From contig JAOTON010000975.1 of assembly GCA_034440635.1 (NCBI GenBank), positions 186,001 to 250,000 on the forward strand: DNA of 64,000 nt, read 5' to 3'. The first letter of the stretch is position 1; each line of letters opens with the position of its first letter. Positions 1-11,500 of this stretch are shown here, piece after piece. Below the pieces are notes generated by a model, which worked only from the letters and a program-made list of their open reading frames with translations, did no database searches and had not been told where the DNA came from. Origin of the DNA: Lepas anatifera. Its lineage: Eukaryota > Arthropoda > Thecostraca > Lepadidae. The position numbers and the translations under genes are program-made.

Positions 1-218
1 ACCGTACAATGCATAATAATGCCCCCTCCCTGTAACGGCACGACCGCCACTTACAGGGAGCAACTTACTGCCGTAACTGCGTTCCACAACGACCGTACCA
101 GCCGCCCGCAGTTCATAGGGTTAATCGGTACGACTTAACCACAATACTCACTAGAACACCTTAGGCTAGATCCGGCTCTTACAAGCTATGCTACACAAAA
201 AACATAACAGGAAAACAC

Positions 219-1197
219 TTACCACTTTAAATCCGACTCGGAGTGGACCAACACCATTTTATGAATGGGTCGAAGGTACGTAGTGCTACTGGTCCTTACC
301 ACACACTTTCTAATCAAACCGTCCCTGCTGAGGATCGGTTCCACCACCCGGGCCATTTGCCACCTCCCTCGGGGTAACACTGAATCTACTAACAGCACAA
401 TGTCACCCTTCTCCAAATTCCTAGATTCTCTTGTCCATTTCTGTCGCGACTGAAGCAAAGGCAGAAATTCCCTCTTGAAACGTACCCAGAACTGTTCTGC
501 AAGATACTGCACGTGCCTCAATTTTCGTCTCGAAAATGAGTCTGACTCTGAAAACTGGCCCGGAACGGGAGCTGCGCCCTCTCGCAACAATAGCAGATGG
601 TTAGGTGTCAGCGCTTCAATCTCTCCCATGTCTGTCGAGACAAAAGTCAACGGGCGGCTGTTCATGATGGCTTCTATCTCACAAAATAGAGTATAAAGTG
701 ATTCATCGTCTACGCAACCCTGGGTGGGCATTGATCTCCAAATTTTCCGAAAGGTCCTGATCTGCCTTTCGACACCACCTGAGAAGTGAGAGCCTGTTGG
801 AGGGCTGAATCTCCAGTCTATCTCCTGTCCAAGCGCTGCTCGCTGCAAACTATCAGTGTCAATTCCATTCAAAGCCTCCCGCAATTCCCCTCTCTGCTCC
901 AACTAAATTAGTTCCTAAGTCACTATGAATCTGATGAATTGGTCCCCTCCGCGCTGATATTCTGCGGATCGCATTGATAAGCGAGTCAGTACGCAACGAG
1001 TTCAGTATCTCTATGTGGATGCCTCTAGTCACTGAACATACGCACATTAGACCATAACGCTTCCGCTCACTACGACCGGACTTTACCATGATTGGGCCGA
1101 AAACATCCAAAAAGATGGAACCGAATGCGGCAGTTCCCGGAGACACACGCTCAGCAGGCAAATCTGCCATCAGCTGACGCTGAGGTCGAGCATTCAC
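219..1197 (-). pseudogene. BEL/Pao integrase core and DUF5641-like tail
   Basis: Frames 1197-859 and 902-219 together form the integrase, which inserts element cDNA into the host genome. The first frame shows the opening catalytic Asp (GSIFLDVFGPI) and the second (HSDLGTNLVGAER). The second frame shows the region of the third acidic residue (FSPPTGSHFSGGVERQIRT) and ends in a DUF5641-like domain (WQMARVVEPILSRDGLIR). The shift between the frames lies close to a GGGG run near 890. Downstream, 1-218 is untranslated and may be LTR remnant. Confidence 0.75.
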
Positions 1198-2617
1198 CTT
1201 TTACAGGTCACGCAAGATCGGAGCATCTGTTTAACCTCGGAACCAGCACCCAGCACGAAAAACCGTTCACTCAGCTTCGATAGAGTGTGGTTCCTCCCTT
1301 CATGGCCGACCATACAGTGAGAGTGCCTGATTATAAGTCTAGTCACGGGTTGTTTTCGAGGGAGAATGATGGGATGTTTCGTCGTCTCTGGTATCCCACT
1401 AGACTCGCCTATTCTACCTCCAACAACTAAAAGGCCATTTCTCATGAAAGGCCTCAGTTTAGACAGCTGACTGCTGCACTTAACTTCCACCGGCCCGTCC
1501 AAGGAGCGATCGCTCGGGAGGTCGGGCATGTCACTCTGGGCATACTTAAACAAAATATGCTCAGCTTCGCAAGTCTCTGAGAGAGTCAGACCCCTGTTTT
1601 TCCCACAATCGCGGCTCCGCAAACCCTTTCTTTTTGCCAAGCACCACCTCCGAAAAGTTCCGTCCCTGAGCACAGCAGCAAATCTACGGAACCAGGCGAC
1701 AGCACGTTTGAGCCTAGAAAACGACGAGAAATGACCAACCAGCCGACCAACAGGGGACTCCGGGCTGGCCTTCACAGCGGTCAGCATGACAGCTGACGAC
1801 TGCTTCACCTCACAGTCTGGAATTGCCGCCTGTACCCCAGGCTCCTCGGGCCAATCCGGACTCTCCCTGTGAAGGAAATCAGGCCCTTCCAGCCACATAC
1901 CTAGCTTGTCAGGAGCCGCTCCACGCGATCCTATGTCGGCAGGATTATCTTTCGATGGTACATAGGACCATTCTGAAACCTCGGAACCGCTATGGATGAA
2001 GTCCAAACGGTTTGCAACATACGTTTTGAACCTAGTCGTGCGATTCCTGATATACATCAGCACTACCATGCTGTCAGTCCATAGATGAATGGAGTCAAAT
2101 TTAGTATCTAACTCCCTGACGAGCAGCACCTTCAACTTCACCGCTTGCACTGCGGCAGCCAACTCTAGCCGGGGAATGGAGACAAAGCGCACTGGATTTA
2201 CCCGCGCCTTTCCTGCCAAAAATGTGACAAACACCTCAGGATCACCTCCAGGGCCACGAATCGTTTTTCTGAGAAACGCAACTCCCGCATAGGCCTTCTC
2301 GCTAGCGTCAGCGAACACGTGCAGCTGAGCGCCCAAAACCTCTCCCGGGGGCCCCGAAATGCACCTACTCAGCTTAACCATGACAAGTTTTTGGCTCCCA
2401 TTTCCTTCCACCTCTCCCAATCCTCAACAAATTCAGGTAGCAGCGGGTCATCCCACCCCTGAGACCGAGCACAAAGCCTCTGTAGTAGGACCCTACCCAG
2501 CACAGTCACCGGTGACACAATGCCTAACGGATCAAATACCCCTGCTACGGTAGCAAGGATCACGCGCCTGGTGGGCGGTCCTGTGGGGGGGTTTGAACTC
2601 AAACGTGAACATATCAT
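1194..2617 (-). pseudogene. BEL/Pao RNase H and integrase zinc-binding segment
   Basis: Two frames (2617-2369 and 2420-1194) cover the peptidase-A17/RNase H-like part of pol. The RNase H start is seen as LHVFADASEKAYAGVAF, followed by LWTDSMVVLMYI and by the BEL-typical SKDNPADIGSRG. The end of the 408-codon frame is the integrase HHCC zinc-binding domain: H-S-H in IIRHSHCMVGHEG and the Cys pair in LRSCVTCKR. The neighbouring frame 1197-859 picks up the integrase core directly afterwards. Confidence 0.75.
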
Positions 2618-3521
2618 CTTCTACGTCCCACTTTAGACCCAGGGCCCGTTCCGATGATAGTCTATCTCTATCCAGATCTATGTTCTTCACATTTTTCCCC
2701 CTGTCATCAACGTCAATCTGCTTCAGAAATTCCACGCTATTACTAGTGAATTTGGTCATCTCAAATTCCCCCATTTTACAAAGCTGTTTTAGGTCCTGGG
2801 CCAGCTGCACAGCCTCGTCTACCGAGTCCCTGGCTAGAAGCCCATCATCTACATAGACACGCCGCAACAGCGCATCAGCCGCCTCAGGGAAGCGCTCCCT
2901 ACCTTCCTCCGCACAGTGGCGCAAGGCATAACTGGCAATACTTCCACTCGATACTGCTCCAAACACATGTGATCTCATTCTCCATAGCTTAATGTCTCCA
3001 TCTAGATCGTCATCTTTAAACCAGAGGAAGCGGAACAGTTGTGAATCCGCTAAAGGGACGTGGACTCTCAAGTACATTGCCTTGATGTCACAGGTGAATG
3101 CTATCCGGCCCTCACGGAACCTGCAGAGCACGTCCAGCAACGGTGTCGACAGCACCGGCCCCCTCTTCAGGACATCATTCAAGCTGATACCGTCAGTTTT
3201 ACTGGCGCAGTCGAACACTACTCGGATTTTACCTTTTCCTTCCTCTACAACCCCATGCTGGGGTAAAACCCAGGTTAACCCACAACTGGCCTCTTGTTCT
3301 GACACTGGGACAGCATAGCCGTCCTCCACTAAAGCATTGATAACCTTTTTATAGGCTTCAAAGTACGCAGGATCACGTTTGAATCTCTTTCTAAGGGAGC
3401 TTAGTCGACTCAGCGCTGTCGGGTAGCTATCGGGTAGCCTATCCACCTCTATCTTAGGGATGGCCACTTCATAGTGGCCCTCCTCGTCCTTTTGATGCTC
3501 GACTTTACCTGGCTTAACCAT
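2532..3521 (-). pseudogene. BEL/Pao reverse transcriptase segment
   Basis: This 329-codon frame holds the reverse transcriptase that copies element RNA into cDNA. Landmarks in order are RVVFDCASKTDGISLNDVL, the substrate-binding stretch ending DIKAMYLRVHV, and the catalytic YVDDGLLA motif with both metal-binding aspartates kept. The frame runs on into the thumb and ends near 2532; the adjacent minus frames 2617-2369 and 2420-1194 continue the same polyprotein. The active-site residues look intact although the reading frame is not. Confidence 0.8.
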
Positions 3522-3654
3522 TCCCGATCTTCAACCGAGAACCCCTCCCTATCGTCAGACAAATCCTGGAACTCCTTCTGATAGTACTTCTGGTACAACT
3601 CTGAACACGGGTCTGGTTCTGCACGACCGGCCTCCTGACATCTGATGAAGTTAA

Positions 3655-4179
3655 CTAACAACCGGGAATCACAACTTGATACATCTCCGGGACAGCCAAG
3701 CTCAAACCAACCCAGAGGTGTTTTGAACCCAACTGGCCCTGGTACTCCCGCAGGAGGAGATCTGACTTCCAGAGGTGCCAACAAATGTGGTACATTTCCC
3801 CCACCATGATGTCAACATCTGAGGAGAGCTGGTCCAGCCTGACATCTGCCAAATGTTCCCACCTACTAGCTTGGGCTTGATTGCACCTATCCTCCTGCGT
3901 GATAGGAAGGTTATCCAATGTGAAGAGAGGTGGCAGCTTGTGGAATACACCCCCACCCAACGCAGCTATCTCCACACCCTCTACTAGGGAGGTTTTTACC
4001 TTCTGACCCTCTGATGTCACAGTGTCTATAGATATAGAAGTGGTTTGCGGATTTAGATCCAGCTGACAGGCCATCCTCTTGGTAATGAAACAACCACTAG
4101 AACCCTGATCCAGGAACGCGTTTGTCACTAGTTCTGTGCCGAATTTTGTCCGCAAACGAACAGAGACCACAGGCATCAT
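3655..4179 (-). pseudogene. BEL/Pao aspartyl protease segment
   Basis: This 174-codon frame carries the retrotransposon protease that would cleave the gag-pol polyprotein. The catalytic motif is seen as FLDQGSSGCF (the DxG form typical of DUF1758 proteases) about residue 23. Downstream text (LPITQEDRCNQAQ, VDIMVGEMYHICWHLW) matches the usual BEL/Pao region between protease and reverse transcriptase. The minus-strand frame 3784-3449 continues the linker into the reverse transcriptase, so at least two frameshifts separate protease from RT. The family call is firm; the segment is broken. Confidence 0.7.
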
Positions 4180-4371
4180 GGTACGACCAGACTCCCCCTC
4201 ATGGAGACACCAGCACTGACAACCTGACTACCTACAGCCGCACCTGAACTTCCCGATGAGGCTCGCACCTCAGTAGGACGGGCTTCAGAGGCAGAACGCC
4301 CAGGTTGGCGCTCAGTCGACTGAGCAGAGCCAGCACCTGCATGTTGATAGGGCGAGGGCGCCCCCTGTGCA

Positions 4372-5697
4372 TTAACGAGCAGTGTGGCCCCCACACACCC
4401 TGCATGTCAGTGGCCTCCTACATGTCCCGATTCGATGACCCAACTTAAGACAGCCAAAACATAGCCGTTGACTCATCAAGAACCGCCTCCTGTCATCATA
4501 TGAGAGCCAACGGAGCTTCTCACACTCGCCAAGGAAATGACTGCCACGACAGTACATACAGCCGGGTGGACCTGTCTGCGGGTTCACGCTTACAGCGTTT
4601 ACCCTGTGCTGCCTCATGACGACCCCACCACCCTGAGATTGTCTAGTCTCTGGGGCCCGCACCCCGTACACTGGGCTTTTCTTGATCCTCACTTCAGTGC
4701 TAACCAACTGGACCATGTCAGAGAATGTCGCCATGCGGCCGGACTGGTTCAGTTCATCAACGCGCTGCAGCCACCTGTTGACTAAATACCCTGGAAGTTT
4801 TTCCATAACATCCCTGAGAGTACGCGGATGTTGATCAGACATGATGTTCTCAATCTCTACCAAGAAAATCTGGAACCTATCTAGAGCTTCAATGTCTGAC
4901 TGAGGGACCCTTGGCCAAGCCCTAAGCTTCCCCAGCAACCTGTCAATCAACGCGAAGCGACTACCATATCGCTCTTCGAGCAAGCGTCTCGCAGCTTGGT
5001 ATCCCCCCTCCCCCATATGTAAACAGCTGCTAACAAGTAACTTTGGCGTTCCAACCAGGTACTGATGTAGGAAGAACAAAAGTTCACCTTCGTCCTGGGT
5101 TTTTGTCGCTATCCTGGTATCAAAAGCCTTCATGAAAAGCCTGAACTGTTCTACATCCCCAGAGAAAGGAGTGATCTCAGTGGGAGGCAGCAATGCCCTC
5201 TGGAACTGAGCGCCCACAATTGTAGAGGGTCCCTGGACAGTATCCCTCTGCTCTCTATCTACTTTTACCCGCAAAGGCTGTAGAAGGGATTCATCAGTGT
5301 GACCTAACTCCGCTAACTTTAGTTCCAGATCCAGTTGCTCTGATCTAGCTTGAACCCTGATTTGATCCTGCTCTGCTCTGGCTTTAATCCTAACTCTCTC
5401 CTCATCTAAACTCTGTTTCTCGCGCAAAAGTCGCAACTTGGTCAAAAGCAGCTGGGGGTTTGATGAACTATCCATCCCTGACGCAACTACCTCTTGAGAA
5501 CTCTCCCCACAATCCCTCTGAACTACAGAACCCTCAGCTAACATAGCATCCCACAGACGTTCCACAAGTTCAGCCTTACGCCCCGAAGAATCCAAATTAC
5601 GACTCTCAAGCCGCTCCTGTAATTCTGAAGTCCTAAGCTTACTCAAATCCTCCTTAGCTGAGGCCATAATCAAAATTACAATATAAACAAATGACAA
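4372..5697 (-). CDS. BEL/Pao gag-like protein with N-terminal SAP-like domain
   Basis: This 441-codon ORF encodes the structural gag protein that packages element RNA. Residues about 15-54 resemble a SAP domain, a helix-extended-helix DNA-binding fold (motif KLRTSELQERLESRNL). A charged coiled-coil stretch covers roughly residues 80-135. A DUF1759-like gag core follows (motif PFSGDVEQFRLFMKAF), and two cysteine-rich knuckles lie near the C-terminus (CMYCRGSHFLGEC and CFGCLKLGHRIGTC). The likely true start is the second Met (MASAKEDL) near 5667, which removes a hydrophobic leader with no known role in gag. The ORF ends just after the knuckles and the next frame (4176-4394) continues the linker. 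A SAP module on gag is unusual; the rest is standard for BEL/Pao. Confidence 0.75.
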   Translation of the reverse strand: MSFVYIVILIMASAKEDLSKLRTSELQERLESRNLDSSGRKAELVERLWDAMLAEGSVVQRDCGESSQEVVASGMDSSSNPQLLLTKLRLLREKQSLDEERVRIKARAEQDQIRVQARSEQLDLELKLAELGHTDESLLQPLRVKVDREQRDTVQGPSTIVGAQFQRALLPPTEITPFSGDVEQFRLFMKAFDTRIATKTQDEGELLFFLHQYLVGTPKLLVSSCLHMGEGGYQAARRLLEERYGSRFALIDRLLGKLRAWPRVPQSDIEALDRFQIFLVEIENIMSDQHPRTLRDVMEKLPGYLVNRWLQRVDELNQSGRMATFSDMVQLVSTEVRIKKSPVYGVRAPETRQSQGGGVVMRQHRVNAVSVNPQTGPPGCMYCRGSHFLGECEKLRWLSYDDRRRFLMSQRLCFGCLKLGHRIGTCRRPLTCRVCGGHTAR

Positions 5698-6490
5698 AAA
5701 TTACAATCTAACCCAATGACAACTATGTGTACCAATTCCCACTTACCAAAAAAAGAAGGTCTAAATACTAACTTGCTGCTACCCAAGATGAAAGACAGCT
5801 GCGACTTACCAAAAGAGCCATAAAGGCAGACCAATCATGAAGTCCTGATACGATCCAAAAACTTACCCGATGGGGAAAGAATTCAATCCAAAATCCACTG
5901 AATGAGTAAACCCCAAATTAAAGCTAAGTTATACAAATGGACTGAAAACCAAGGGGAAGCGCCAGCTGCCCCAACCTAAACCAGAAACTCAAGAATCCAG
6001 GAGAACTGAGTTACTGAAGGACATACCTATCAGGATGTCAACCCCAACTCCGAGCAGAAAATAAACAATCAGATCATGACTGCAAGTACACAAAAACAAG
6101 CACCTTACCTATCAAAAACTACCCTACCTCTCAAAACTACCCTACCTACCAAAACTACCCTACCTAATGGTTGACTTAACCTAACCATAACACAACCTAC
6201 CAGGACTACACATTTCACAATAACAATACACTATAATACACCTTATACACGTTCACATTAAAAATAAGGTAGGCCACATCACCTCGTGCCATGTATCTGC
6301 CATGATGCTCCTCGATGTTGGCATCAGCTGCTCCCCCGTCCGGCGCGCTGTGGCGTCCAGTCTCCTCTTCCTCGCTCTTCAGCTCTGATGATCAGTCGCC
6401 ACCAGCCGTAACTGTAGAGTTTACCAGCCGCCCGCAGCCGGAAAAAAGCAGCATCGCCGCAGACTAGGTGTATTAAACCTTCAACCTGTT
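5698..6490 (-). other. BEL/Pao 5' leader and possible LTR remnant
   Basis: No ORF is seen. The stretch is AC-rich with many short repeats of the type CTTACCAAA / CTACCAAAACTACC. It sits just upstream of gag in element sense, so it is most simply the 5' untranslated leader. Around 6404-6436 it shares short blocks with 71-112. Confidence 0.35.
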
Positions 6491-7776
6491 ACTGAGGAGA
6501 GAACACATACGTCACCAACAAGTCGCCACAAACCCCGGTCCTGCCTGCCCACTGCCGCACCCTATATAAACATCTGAAGATGGCGTTACTGGCCATATCT
6601 CGAACCTCGAGCAAACAATAGATGGCGCCGATGCCACAATCCTCAAGTCGATAATAAACAGGTAGCAAAGTTCAAAGTAAACAAATGCACTATGAACATT
6701 TCTGGAGTCGAAATACCAACACGTCAAACTACTCTGAGCATTAATACAGATGAAAAAATATGTCATGACCGGCAATCGAAAAGCTCGAGTTATAAATACA
6801 ATTCAAAAGCTAAACGTTTGTCAACGCAAGCTCAATTAAATTTACCGGCTGATGAGGCCTTCCAAGCTAAGCACGCCGGATGGGGAACTCCGCAAGCGGA
6901 CTGACGTCGCCGCCTCGCCACTCCCACCATGTCACCAGCGCCCGCCGAAACCCGCACGGGCGCGCCTCCTGGCACACAATAAAAGCACCCTTCAAAAACC
7001 ACTCATCTCGCCACCTTCGAAAGCTGGAGTGATAATTATGCCACCAAATTACCAGCACCTTCGTGAACGTTGAATATCACTGCGCCATAAATAGCTACTG
7101 CCAATCACACCCTGCCCGAAGTTACTAAAGCCTGACCAGCAAAAGGAGATCTCGTGTCACTAATTCCACAATCAAGTCGCGATATTATATCCTCAAAATC
7201 AGTACTTACATCTGCTCTGCTGGCAGGAAAACACACGCTTCCACGAGCGGCACTCTCTCCGCCGCTACCACAGATCGAAAGAAGGCGCCCCCTTGTGGGA
7301 CCATCAGTCAACAACCACAGGTCACGTGACCTACATCTATATCCAAAATACGCTTATTATTCAAAAGAATACGAGTCTGAAGCACAATAGCTACGAAATA
7401 TGTTTTCACAATTCAATATCCGAAACTCAAAACTAATTGTACAAAAACACCACGACCTATTTCGCTCACAAACAACAGAGCTTCCATTAACCGCGCATTT
7501 AGAGATGCAGCATTCGTACCAGACTGTTCGTTCGATCCCATCAGAGCTGCAGTTATAAATCCAGACGAGGTTAGGCGCAGGCAGACAGGACGAGGATCTG
7601 CGGGACTTAACCCGCGGCTGGAAGGGGGCCACTGGCGCTCCCCCAGACCCACTTAAACAGGCGAGCGTACCTAACACGGGGGTGATACCTTTTACCGGCA
7701 AAAAGTATCAGGTGGGCGCCGATTTTCGCATCCTGGGGGGAGTGTGAAAAGCGACACATTTCAGGGGAGTGCCGGG
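6491..7776. other. Stretch without a recognisable gene
   Basis: Only short overlapping frames occur on both strands and none shows a family motif. I see no RNA gene. Positions 7769-7776 form the left target duplication of the element that starts at 7777. Confidence 0.5.
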
Positions 7777-8098
7777 CATTGGTGGACGCAAGGGGGGCCA
7801 TTCCGGCCTTGGCCCCCCAAAGCGCTGGAGGGGGAGCCAAACTATCTTTTGGCCCCCAAACGCCGGAATTTAAAAAAAGGTGTTTACACTAGGTCTGTAG
7901 AGCAAAAAGTCTTCGCTCCCACCCCCCCCGAGAGCGATCATGTACATGGAGAGGTACCTTATACTAGGTTCGTCGAGCACTGAAAAAAGGTGTTTACACT
8001 AGGTCTGTAGAGCAAAAAATATTCGCTACAACCCCCCCAGGAGGAGAGGCAGCAGACATGGGTTTGGCCCCCAAAACTCGGGTCTGCGTCCGCCCCTG
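7777..8098. mobile_element. Short non-autonomous DNA element, copy A (322 bp)
   Basis: It begins CATTGGTGGACGCA and ends TGCGTCCGCCCCTG, forming short imperfect terminal inverted repeats. The flanking octamers GTGCCGGG (7769-7776) and GCGCCGGA (8099-8106) match at six of eight positions, consistent with an aged 8-bp target duplication. Internally the phrase TTACACTAGGTCTGTAGAGC occurs twice (near 7884 and 7995). A related full copy is at 52654-53028 and a partial one near 32250-32460. Eight-base duplications fit hAT or P-type transposases; there is no coding capacity. Confidence 0.7.
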
Positions 8099-8106
8099 GC
8101 GCCGGA

Positions 8107-8523
8107 GACCATTGTCGGGAAACGCCGGGGACAATTTCAGGGGGCGCCTAGGTTCGATCGAGGGGGAGGGGGTCACCTGCCTCCTGGATCCGCAGATCTG
8201 GAACAAACTCCTGGAAATCCCGCCTACCCTCGCCCTTGGATTGCGAGAATCGGCACCATTAAGACCGGTTGCGGTGTCTGGAAGAACCCAAGGGGTGAGG
8301 GCAGCGCTCATCGGGATGGCGTAGTGTGGTTCGCCACAAAATCAGACAAAAACGTTTCAAGCACCGTTACCAGAACTAGGCTCGCACAGGCTTCAATAAC
8401 CATTATAATAAAAAGAACACATTGGCTTATCAGAAGTCTATAATGCAGAATGCATTTACCAATTTAAACATTGTATATACTACCTTCAATTAAACCAGCA
8501 TTATGACAAGCATTTTGTGACAC
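8107..8523. other. Spacer without a recognisable gene
   Basis: GC-rich on the left (including GCCGGGGACAATTTCAGGGG near 8124) and AT-rich towards 8500. No supported coding or RNA feature. Confidence 0.4.
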
Positions 8524-8528
8524 TAAAT

Positions 8529-11500
8529 TGTTCTATCCTCTAAGATAGATAAACACATCCGCCGTCCATGCTGTTTATTTTAAGAAGCCCCCGTGAATTG
8601 GCCACTCGAACAGAGACCACAAACACACCGAAGTCCTCTAAGCCGGAGGACTTCTAGAGGTTTAAACCCTCTGAACTGAGGACACAACACCTTCCCCCTC
8701 TGAACATATTACATCTACCCCATTCCCTCAACACGCAGTGAAATGTGAATAGCACGACAGTACACACAAGCAGTCCTAAACACTCTACGGTTCAGGGCTG
8801 TAACGCTCAGGCGCGTAACGCAAACGCGCACCTCTACGTGGGCTATGAGGGAGGCGCTCCGGAACTGGGCGCTGGACACCTGGCGCAAGAACAGGGTTAT
8901 GTTCAGCTGGAGTCTCGACATCACTACCAACAGGAGGAACCCAAGGACGATGCTCAGCCTCGAGCTTTGGATCAAACCGGTGCAGACACTGACCATGAAC
9001 TGGAGAGAGTCGGCGCGCGTGTACGCGCTGTCCATCAGACAGTCTGTAGCTCACCGGGCCCTTCTGCGAAGAAATCTGCAGCGGCGGGCCGTACTGGCGC
9101 TTTTTCCCGAAGGGGACACGGACACGTACCCAGTCACCGGGCTGCCAAGTAGGAAGCGGACCGGTGCTCCTGTTGCACCTGGTGAGGTACTTGCCCTGGT
9201 AACGAGCGTGGTGCTCCTTCACACCAGCGGCGATCGTGTCTGGCTGAACAGAACACGGATCAGGAACGATCAGCTTAGTGCGCATATCACGGCCGCGCAT
9301 AGCTTTGAACGGTGTCACTCCTGTAGCTGGGTGAACAGTGGCGCGGTACACCTGTAGGGAGCGTCGTAAGAAGCAAGTGCGCTCCTCTCCCAGGAGACGG
9401 GCGGTCTCCAGAGAGTCCTTAACGTGGCGATTATGCCGTTCCACAAGACCGCATGTCTGTGGAGAGTAGGGTGAGCTATGCATCAGCTTGATGCCATGTA
9501 CTTGGCAGTACCTGTTGAACTCATGTGAAGTGAACACTGAGCCGTTATCTGTGAGCAGTGCGGAACAGACACCCTCACGACTAAAGACGGCATCCAGAAA
9601 GCTAATAACGGTTGCGGAGGTTACCTCGTGCATGAGAGCTACCTCCGGCCAACGACTGTAGGCGTCGACTAGCACCAGACCGTAACGTTCGGACACTGGT
9701 CCAGGCATAGGGCCAATCGCGTCCAGCACTAGCCTGGTCCACGGTCCTGCAGGTAAGTCCACCTGTTGCACAGGGGGCGAGAAACAGTGGCAGACTTGCT
9801 GTGCGTGTTGCAAAGCGCACAGTTTCGAATCAAAGTCTCCACCTGGCGGTCCATACCTGGCCACCAGTAACAGGCGCGAAGGCGCTGTTTTGTACGCACA
9901 GCACCGGGATGACACTCATGTGCCACGTCTAGGAGTCGGCGCTGGAGATCAGCTGGTGCAACGAGCTGATCGCTGCGGAATACCAAAGAGCCTGAAACAG
10001 AAAGCTCATTGCGTACCTGGAAGTAGGGCGACATGTGTGGGTCACGTCGGTTCCATCGGCCAGACAGAACACTGTCGCGAACTTGCGACAGAACCTGGTC
10101 AGAGGCAGCGGCAGCGCAAAGCTCATCCTCTGTTACAGCAGAAAGCTCGGTCTGTAGACCTAGAGCAGCAATCTCCACACTGTCATCGTCTTCCCAGCTG
10201 TCAACGACTGGGGAGCCGTGAAAGGCCGTCAGCAACAGCATTGTCCTGCGAACGGACATGTTGAACATCAAAGTTAAAGGCTAGCAGTCGAGCCTCCCAT
10301 CGAGCAATACGGCGGCCCACACGGGTAGAGCCTTTCAGGCCAAATACGCTTGTAAGTGCCTGATTGTCAGTACGGAGGAGGAACTTCCTTCCCCAGAGGA
10401 AGGGTCTCCACTTCTCAACTGCGTAGACACAGCCGAGAGCCTCCTTTTCTACGACTGAGTACCGGAGCTCAGCAGGAGTGAACTTCTTGGAGGTGTACGC
10501 CACGACCTCCTCCATCCCTGAAGCAGTTACCTGGCTAAGGATTGCACCACAACCAATATCGGAGGCATCGGATGTCACAATGGTGCGGAGGGAAGGATTG
10601 AAGAAAGCAAGTCCCTTGGAAGCAGAGATTTCACTCATCACAGAGCGCAAAGCCTGAGAGAGAACCGTAGTCCACTCAAAGTGCTCTGCCAGCAGCGCAT
10701 CTCTGAGGATGGCTGTCTTGTCAGAAAAGTGCTCAATGAAGCGGGAGTAGTAGCCCAGAGCACCAAGAAGGGACTTCAGCTCCTTCTGTGAAGTGGGATC
10801 TGGCATGTTAAGCAGTGGGCGAACACGCTCAGGATCCACAGCAAGCTGTCCTGCAGAGATCCTTAGACCGAGGAACGGAATCTCAGTCCGAGCTCGAAGA
10901 CACTTAGTCTCGTTCACCTGTACGTTGTGCGCTTTGAAGATGGCCTCAACCTGGGCCAGCGACTGGTCATGTTCCTTACGAGAGGAACCATGCACTACCA
11001 CATCATCAAGATACACAGTCACGCCGGGAACACCTTGCAACATGTCCATCATGATCCTCTGGAAGCATGGTCCAGAACTACACAGGCCCTGAGGTATGCG
11101 AGTCATACGAAACAGGCCTGCATGTGTCAGAAACGCAACGAGGTTTCTCGAATCAGGGTGCAGCTCGACCTGATGATAAGCATCCTTAAGGTCAAGAACA
11201 GTGTACACAGAACTCCCCTGTAGGGAATGAAGCACATCATCCATATGAGGTATGGGGTACCCGTCAGTTACCACAGCTTGGTTGACCTGTCTAAGGTCTA
11301 ACAGAAACCTGATGTCACCAGATTTCTTACGCCCCACCACCACAGGAGATACCCAGGGACTGGCATCCACACGCTCAATGATCCCTGCAGCCTCCATCTC
11401 AGAGAGCTTAGCTGCAAACTCATCTCTGACAGCAAACGGAAGGCGTCTCAGAGGCTGTTGGACAGGACACACAGAAGGGTCAACAGTCACCTGATGCATG

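Larger units (their letters stand above)
1..6490 (-). mobile_element. BEL/Pao LTR retrotransposon, degenerate, left end outside window
   Basis: Reading the minus strand from about 5.7 kb to 0.2 kb gives gag, a DQGS aspartyl protease, a YVDD reverse transcriptase, RNase H, an HHCC zinc-binding domain and an integrase ending in a DUF5641-type tail. That content and order is diagnostic of BEL/Pao elements. The coding region is split into about nine overlapping frames, so it is broken as assembled. No clean LTR pair can be defined. However, 98-112 and 6422-6436 share a 15-base block (starting ACCAGCCGCC), each preceded by CCGTAACTG, which could be the remains of two diverged LTRs. The right boundary is approximate. 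Confidence 0.85.
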